From Zhengitettix transpicula (Eukaryota > Arthropoda > Insecta > Orthoptera > Tetrigidae), in NCBI GenBank assembly GCA_037074705.1, contig CM073590.1:216906746-216970745 (forward strand): 64,000 nt of DNA. Reading direction: 5' to 3'. Within the stretch, counting starts at the first letter, position 1. Every line of letters starts with the position of its first letter. The position numbers were made by a program, and so were the translations under genes. Below the pieces are notes generated by a model. The model made no database searches. It was not told where the DNA came from and worked only from the letters and a program-made list of their open reading frames with translations. Positions 58,671 through 64,000 of this stretch are shown piece after piece.

Positions 58671-60238
58671 TTTTATTTATTCTTTAAACCAAGAAATTCT
58701 GCATTCTTTATTAACACACAAAGAGTTTTCGTGATTTATGAATATTAAAAAGTCATCTAAAATGTATATAAATGTAATTTTAATAGACATAGACCCCGAA
58801 GTTGTATAAATTTGCGAGGAAGAATGAAAGAAAAATGTGCGTTTTTTATTGTTCGCAAGTTTTGGCTCGTAAACCTGTACATTGAACGCGAAAAACTGCC
58901 TTATTTTGACACTTAATATCTGGTTACGATTGTTCCAGGATTTTTTGTAACATCCTAGAACATATTTCTTGACGCGCGATGTCAGTTTTCTTCTGACTGA
59001 TCATTTTATGAATTGTCGAATTTTCTTTTCATGTCTTAAAAAAATCATATTAACTGATCGAGGTCGACCCAGGTAAATCTCGACTTTGACGGACTGACTT
59101 ACCGACACCTGCTCTGCTCTACGTGTTAATGGGATACGTCATTCATGTGGATTCTGGCGCTCATTAATCTTGTAGGTTAATCGCAGTTGGGTAAAAAATC
59201 AACATTGCGTCATTGATGCCCTTTTGAACCACGCCCCACTGTTGCGTAAAAATTTACATCGTAATTCTCTCTCAAAACCACAAATAACCCGATTTTGTTT
59301 TTACACATAAATTAAAAAAAATACTTTTGAATTCACATGGCTTAGAATCGAGCGATTTTAGTTTATGTTTGTGTCTCATGCATCACGTGATCTCAAACCG
59401 ATGTAATTAAAACTCCTCTCTGTCTGTGTGTTTTTCTGTTCACTTTTTTCACAAATAAACGGTCAAACTGTTTTCAAAGATACTTCCACTGTCGAGATAG
59501 TGGGCGTGTTTGAAGCTGGTTTGTAGAAGTTAACGGTCAGATTTGGTGAGTGATACTGCTGATGGAAGAGGACAGTTAATTTTTATTTTAAAAGTATGGG
59601 AATCAAATAGCAATTTAGGAGAGTTAAGAGAATTTTTATGAACAGCAACTTTTGCCGTTCCCTCGTTGTTTTTTTCAAAATTATTGCAAGAGATAATAGA
59701 GGTTTCCAAGAATTCTGAAGCGCCAGCAGATACCATTCTGACTGAGTAATGTAGTAAACATGGTATAAAAGAACGGTGCACAAATTCCCTTCTATACTAA
59801 TGTTAAGAAACTATTGGCATTGTATATGAACAGTATACAATTCTTCAAATTAATTGAGATGAACAAATTGATTAAAAACCATTCTTAATCAAAGCAAAAT
59901 AATTTAAAATACACAGAAACTAATAATAGTATAAGGTCAAAACGAAGGGTAATTAATTTCTAGATCATCCAAAAGGCGTTACAAAAGTCAACTGATTTGC
60001 TTCCTATGAAGCTTAATCTTTTTAAAGAATAACTAAACCTTAAATTCAATTAATGTCATCATCTATTTGCGCGGCTAAACTATAAGACGAAATAAAGATT
60101 TTTTTTAAGATTTTTTTAAGGTCCGTGTAATCTATTTTTACGTCTCTAACATTTTAAGCGTTATGTATATTCTCGCATATGAATTTATTGTTATTCCGCA
60201 TATTATTTCACCTATTAAATTAAGTAAGCCTGGGGATA
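58671..60238. other. AT-rich non-coding stretch
   Basis: Overlapping 66- and 83-codon minus-strand frames near 59530-59783 carry no domain; nothing else noted. Confidence 0.45.
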
Positions 60239-60525
60239 AAGTAAGTGTTGTCGGGTATTCCCATTAGAACAGTCGGCCAGCCGCACCCTAAACAGATCGC
60301 GGCAAACTTCACCACACGCCATCGGAATGGCGTTGGACAAGTACCTACTGCCCGTCGAACCTGATGCAGGTTTTCTAGGGTTTACCCTGCATCACTTTTA
60401 GGCGAATTCCGGGTAGGGGGCCTTAGTTAACCTTTGCCCTACCATTCCGCATCCCCCTTTCAATTCCATTTCTAAGTTACTAAAGTGCAGTTGCCACCAT
60501 GTGGATTACCCTCATGTAGCCTGTT
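60239..60525 (+). repeat. DR-A repeat, right-hand copy
   Basis: Matches DR-A from the GTAAG.GTTGTC.G.TATTCC region to TGTGGATTACCCTCATGTAGCCTGTTG. It has an internal deletion of about 35 bp around 60415 (the TAGGATCCTTAAAC...CCGG block is missing). No A-run follows this copy. Confidence 0.65.
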
Positions 60526-60640
60526 GTTCGAATTTTTTGTATATTTCTTATGACTGTCTCTACAATATTTTGTAATTTAAACTAAGCTATGAGAGAAGAT
60601 GTTCTGTTCATAGTGTAACAACAAAAAATTGTTATAAGGA

Positions 60641-60667
<27 letters not shown>
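60641..60667. repeat. (AT)13 microsatellite
   Basis: Uninterrupted AT run. Confidence 0.93.
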
Positions 60668-60671
<4 letters not shown>

Positions 60672-60734
60672 TATTTATTTCATACTAGATACATATTTAT
60701 ATACTGCTGTTGTGAGAACTCAATATTCCTTTAA

Positions 60735-60804
60735 TTAATTTATTCCTAAATTAAGTATAATAAAATAGATTAATTTATTCATAAATTAAATATAATAAAA
60801 TAGA
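60735..60804. repeat. 35-bp tandem duplication
   Basis: Two adjacent 35-bp units starting TTAATTTATTC and ending ATAATAAAATAGA, with two substitutions between them. Confidence 0.85.
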
Positions 60805-63800
60805 AAGCTATGCTTCTTAAACAAAACGTAAACTATAATTTAGATAGATATTGAATCTATAAATCCAGTTGAAGATTCCAACTCCTCCATACAAAATATT
60901 GATGAGTTAAAAAATTCCTTGGTTCGATCCAGGTAAATACTTCTCAATATAAAAGATATGTTAATAATATTTAACCCGGTTAGAAACTCAAGAATGTTTT
61001 CAATTAAAGTAATTATCGAACATTTCAGACAATTTAAAATATTAACACTTTAACTATTTTTCAGTACGTTTATGTACTTTCATAAAGTTTGAATAATGTT
61101 ATGTTACTACGGTAACAGTTTTGAGTCATACAATATTTAAAATTACAAATTTACAGTAAATATTTTTTTAAATATCCCATTATTATATATATTATAATAT
61201 GAGAATGTACACCGAAATTCTCTCATATGTTACCCTTGAAAAACTAAAAACTTGAATTATGTAATAAAATCCAAGATTTTTTTTGGTTACTCTCGTATCT
61301 TTTGCTTGATAGCAACTTGATTTTAACCGCTGTTGGTATCCGTGTGAAACCCAAGAACTCTTTCTGCAGCAACTACACCAAGAAAGTCTTCCATAACAAA
61401 AAATTAACCTGTTTTTCTGTTTCTGAAAATTTTCAACATTTATATTAGTTCTATATACCTCCATATTACAAAAGTAAATGGGACAACATTGCTTTTAACA
61501 ACTATTGAATCAATAATAATTTATTGAACATAAACTGGTGAATGAGCCATGCGGAAGAAATTATGTGGACAGATTTGAAGTGTGATGATTACGGAAAGAT
61601 AATGTAACAGAAAGTTCTTAAGGCATGACGATGTCGGAGGAGTGCTTAAGGTGAGGAAATATGCTAGTCCTTGGAAGACAATGCTTGGGGAGTTAGAAAG
61701 GATAGTTCAGAATATAAGATCGACATGATGTAATAAAAGAAAATTTACAAAACGTTTAAATGAATTTCCTAAATCTTTTATCCAAACATTTGAATTGTTT
61801 AACGCCAAAAAGGTTTCGGTATTTCTTTCATACTTAATTCATGAAAAATAATAGACACTTAGAATCGATTTCATTAATATCATGATAGGATACTGAAGAA
61901 AATATATAGGTGAATCCAGGGAAATTATTTGTGACGACGAGAGTATCAAGATAAGCGAAATTTGAACGATAAAGTGAAGGGATCACAACGGCTTTCGTAA
62001 CATCTTCATTGGTAATTCAGAACGCATTCCAGTCCACAGCAGTTAAAGTACAACAAAAACACGCTCATGGTAGCGGATTTAACGGGATTTCTCGCACATG
62101 CGCCGAATGGCCACAAAAACACATTTCACAAATGGTGAAACAGGATCATCGTATGACCTCTCAGGCATTTCTATACATTGTTGATGCTGTTGTCGTTTCT
62201 TCTTTAGCCCTTTGTGCTTCTACTTGGGGGATTATCGTAAGTAGACAGGAGGTCTCCTAATATAGTAAACCTTGCAAATCAATGGTTAATGCTCCATAAG
62301 AAAGTTTTACCTTCTGGGGCATAAAAATTTTGCTCTGGTTTTAATCCACATATGAGGAAACGAAATTCCAATTTTTTTCAAAACATTCGTATAAAACTTT
62401 TAGTCTCAATTTATAATATGAAACAGTTTACTATAAATTTTAGTGAAACTTATTTTACTATTTGACTAAATTTTTTAAAGTTTAAAGTTTCGTGTCATAG
62501 GTATCATCTCACAATCGTTGAAGATAAGATGTTAAATTTCATGATTGTGCTTCTGACTACATTCATTATTATGTTTCTTTAATTATAAATCTCATAATTT
62601 TCGTCCTCTTTTATAGGAAATAACGAATACGAATATTCGTTAATTGTAAAACAAGAATGAGTTAGAGGAATATACCATTTGTAATGGAAAGTAAACAATA
62701 AAACCTTATATATTAACACAGAATGGGAATTAAAGTTTCTTGACAGTAATAAATTTCTGTAAGTGGCATAAACTGATTATCATTTACTTTAGTAGAAATT
62801 GTTTGCCTAGATGGTATTTTTGCGAAGAGAAAGCTGAAGATAGAGGAGCAGATGAGATGGCTGTAACAAAATAACTTGGTACTTGTGTTTTATCCGCACC
62901 TGAGGGCATAATACCCTTTAATACGGTCATTCACGGAGATAGATTGTGAGAGAGACAGAATGAAGAGTGTGGGGCTGAGGGAAAAAAGTAATTCAACTTG
63001 AAGGATTTCCTTACCACGAAAAAAGAACCTCAGAGTTTAAGCAAGATTATAAGCTCTGGTTTTATAGTTGGGAGGGATCTGAGTCTGTTCCCCGAAGGAC
63101 AACGTAATCACAAGGAAGCGCTATATTCGGACTATTTTTCCGTATTACTGTTAAGTAAGGAATTCCAAAAATCTGGGCTGGGTGACAGCTTTAGTTGTTT
63201 TAAAGTATATGGCATCTTTAAGTGTGAAGTTCGGAGAAGAGTATGATAATAGCTTTTAAATCAAATCCGTGGCCGTTTTCCCAAGCTAATTTGGACTCGG
63301 AGGTTTCTACTCGTTTTATAGTTTAAATATGATATTTCCTCGTAACAGAAATACTTTGCCTACGTAGCTTTTTCCACATTCGCAAAAAACAAATTAATTA
63401 ACATCTTTACTGTATATAATTTACTTGTTGTATAATCCATGTCCGTTAATTTTGGTATTTAAAAAAGTCCATTCGGAACCTGTACTGATTCATTTTCTGG
63501 AATTTCGTTTGTTTTCCTTACTTGGAACTTTTCTTGTCCTACATTTGAACAATAAAGTTTGAACATAAAAGGAAATCACAGTATTATGTTCTCCCCGTCT
63601 CAGGAAAGTCTCCGATCACAACCAATTACGCTGCGTTTGCCGCGATACGCAACTTCAGACTATATAAGTACTTTTAATTTGATTTTTTTAATTGTAGATA
63701 AAACTACCGTAAAACTTTAAGAGAACATGAATACGCAATGAAACGAGACGACGATTCTACTAGAATTATTATTTTTTATCAATAAACTAATATTTAACGC

Positions 63801-64000
63801 CCTAATAATATTGAGCACTTGAAAAACCTATTTATTATTTTTCAGGTGTAAATATTTCCAATTCACTCTATACCGTTCTATTTATTCTGTGTTTCCTTCG
63901 GATTATTTAGTATTTAGTTAATGGATAGTGTGTCGTTCACAAGAAATCATGTAGTAAAAATAAGGTAGGATAGGTTATTTATAAAAGGAAGTATATAATT
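60805..64000. other. AT-rich non-coding stretch to the window end
   Basis: Short frames of 82-90 codons at 61192-61464, 62009-62260 and 62998-63246 show no domain or homology I recognise. A GGTTCGATCC box at about 60922-60931 is not part of a tRNA fold. Confidence 0.4.

Noticed and set aside
60900..60960. GGTTCGATCC T-loop-like box suggesting a tRNA
   Set aside because: No acceptor, D or anticodon arms can be built around it.
1..64000. Bacterial or phage systems, CRISPR arrays, rRNA genes
   Set aside because: No evenly spaced repeat arrays, operons or rRNA landmarks; the composition and splice signals are those of an animal genome.

Overview
The window is intron-rich, AT-rich animal DNA, most likely from an insect. 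Signs of this are a single GC-rich exon with GT/AG splice signals, long (AT)n microsatellites, jockey-type and other non-LTR retrotransposon relics, a cecropia-like mariner relic, and many short dispersed repeats. The repeat style and the receptor exon would fit a termite or cockroach, but that is an inference and not something the sequence proves. There is no bacterial gene organisation, CRISPR array, rRNA or recognisable tRNA.

The only host protein-coding feature I can support is one minus-strand exon at about 34939-35334. It encodes part of the extracellular ligand-binding domain (ANF-receptor fold) of a natriuretic-peptide-receptor-like protein. Everything around it reads as very long introns or intergenic DNA. 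A 30-nt GC-rich segment at 17841-17870 on the same strand has good splice sites and is a speculative micro-exon.

The rest is transposon sediment. From left to right: a minus-strand non-LTR reverse transcriptase relic (about 8536-9240); seven copies of an unclassified dispersed repeat, called DR-A here (7.4, 16.2, 18.3, 23.0, 30.7, 38.0 and 60.2 kb, on both strands); a mariner relic of about 1.07 kb with TIRs and a TA duplication (40880-41951); a 5'-truncated jockey-like LINE with a TCAAATC-type tail (44035-45490); and a 720-bp-spaced pair of about 290-bp and 270-bp direct repeats (46251 and 46971).

The most striking structure is a set of short foldback insertions and solo fragments scattered over the window (5.9, 9.5, 11.7, 14.0, 19.5-20.4, 25.7-26.0, 39.5, 42.1-42.5, 46.3, 47.0, 48.3-48.9, 50.3, 51.0, 52.2 and 54.6 kb). 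Many carry a hammerhead-ribozyme-like core: CTGANGA, a short stem-loop, then GAAAC. Two foldbacks have clean 12-14 bp target-site duplications, and two more have AT-rich candidate duplications. All four share one layout: an inverted arm abutting the left duplication, a central loop, the matching arm, and in three of the four a unique 3' tail of about 32-36 nt (11 nt in the fourth) before the right duplication. Hammerhead cores are known from Penelope-like retroelements (PLEs), so a PLE-derived, inverted (twin-primed) non-autonomous family is my leading hypothesis. No PLE reverse transcriptase or GIY-YIG endonuclease is visible here.
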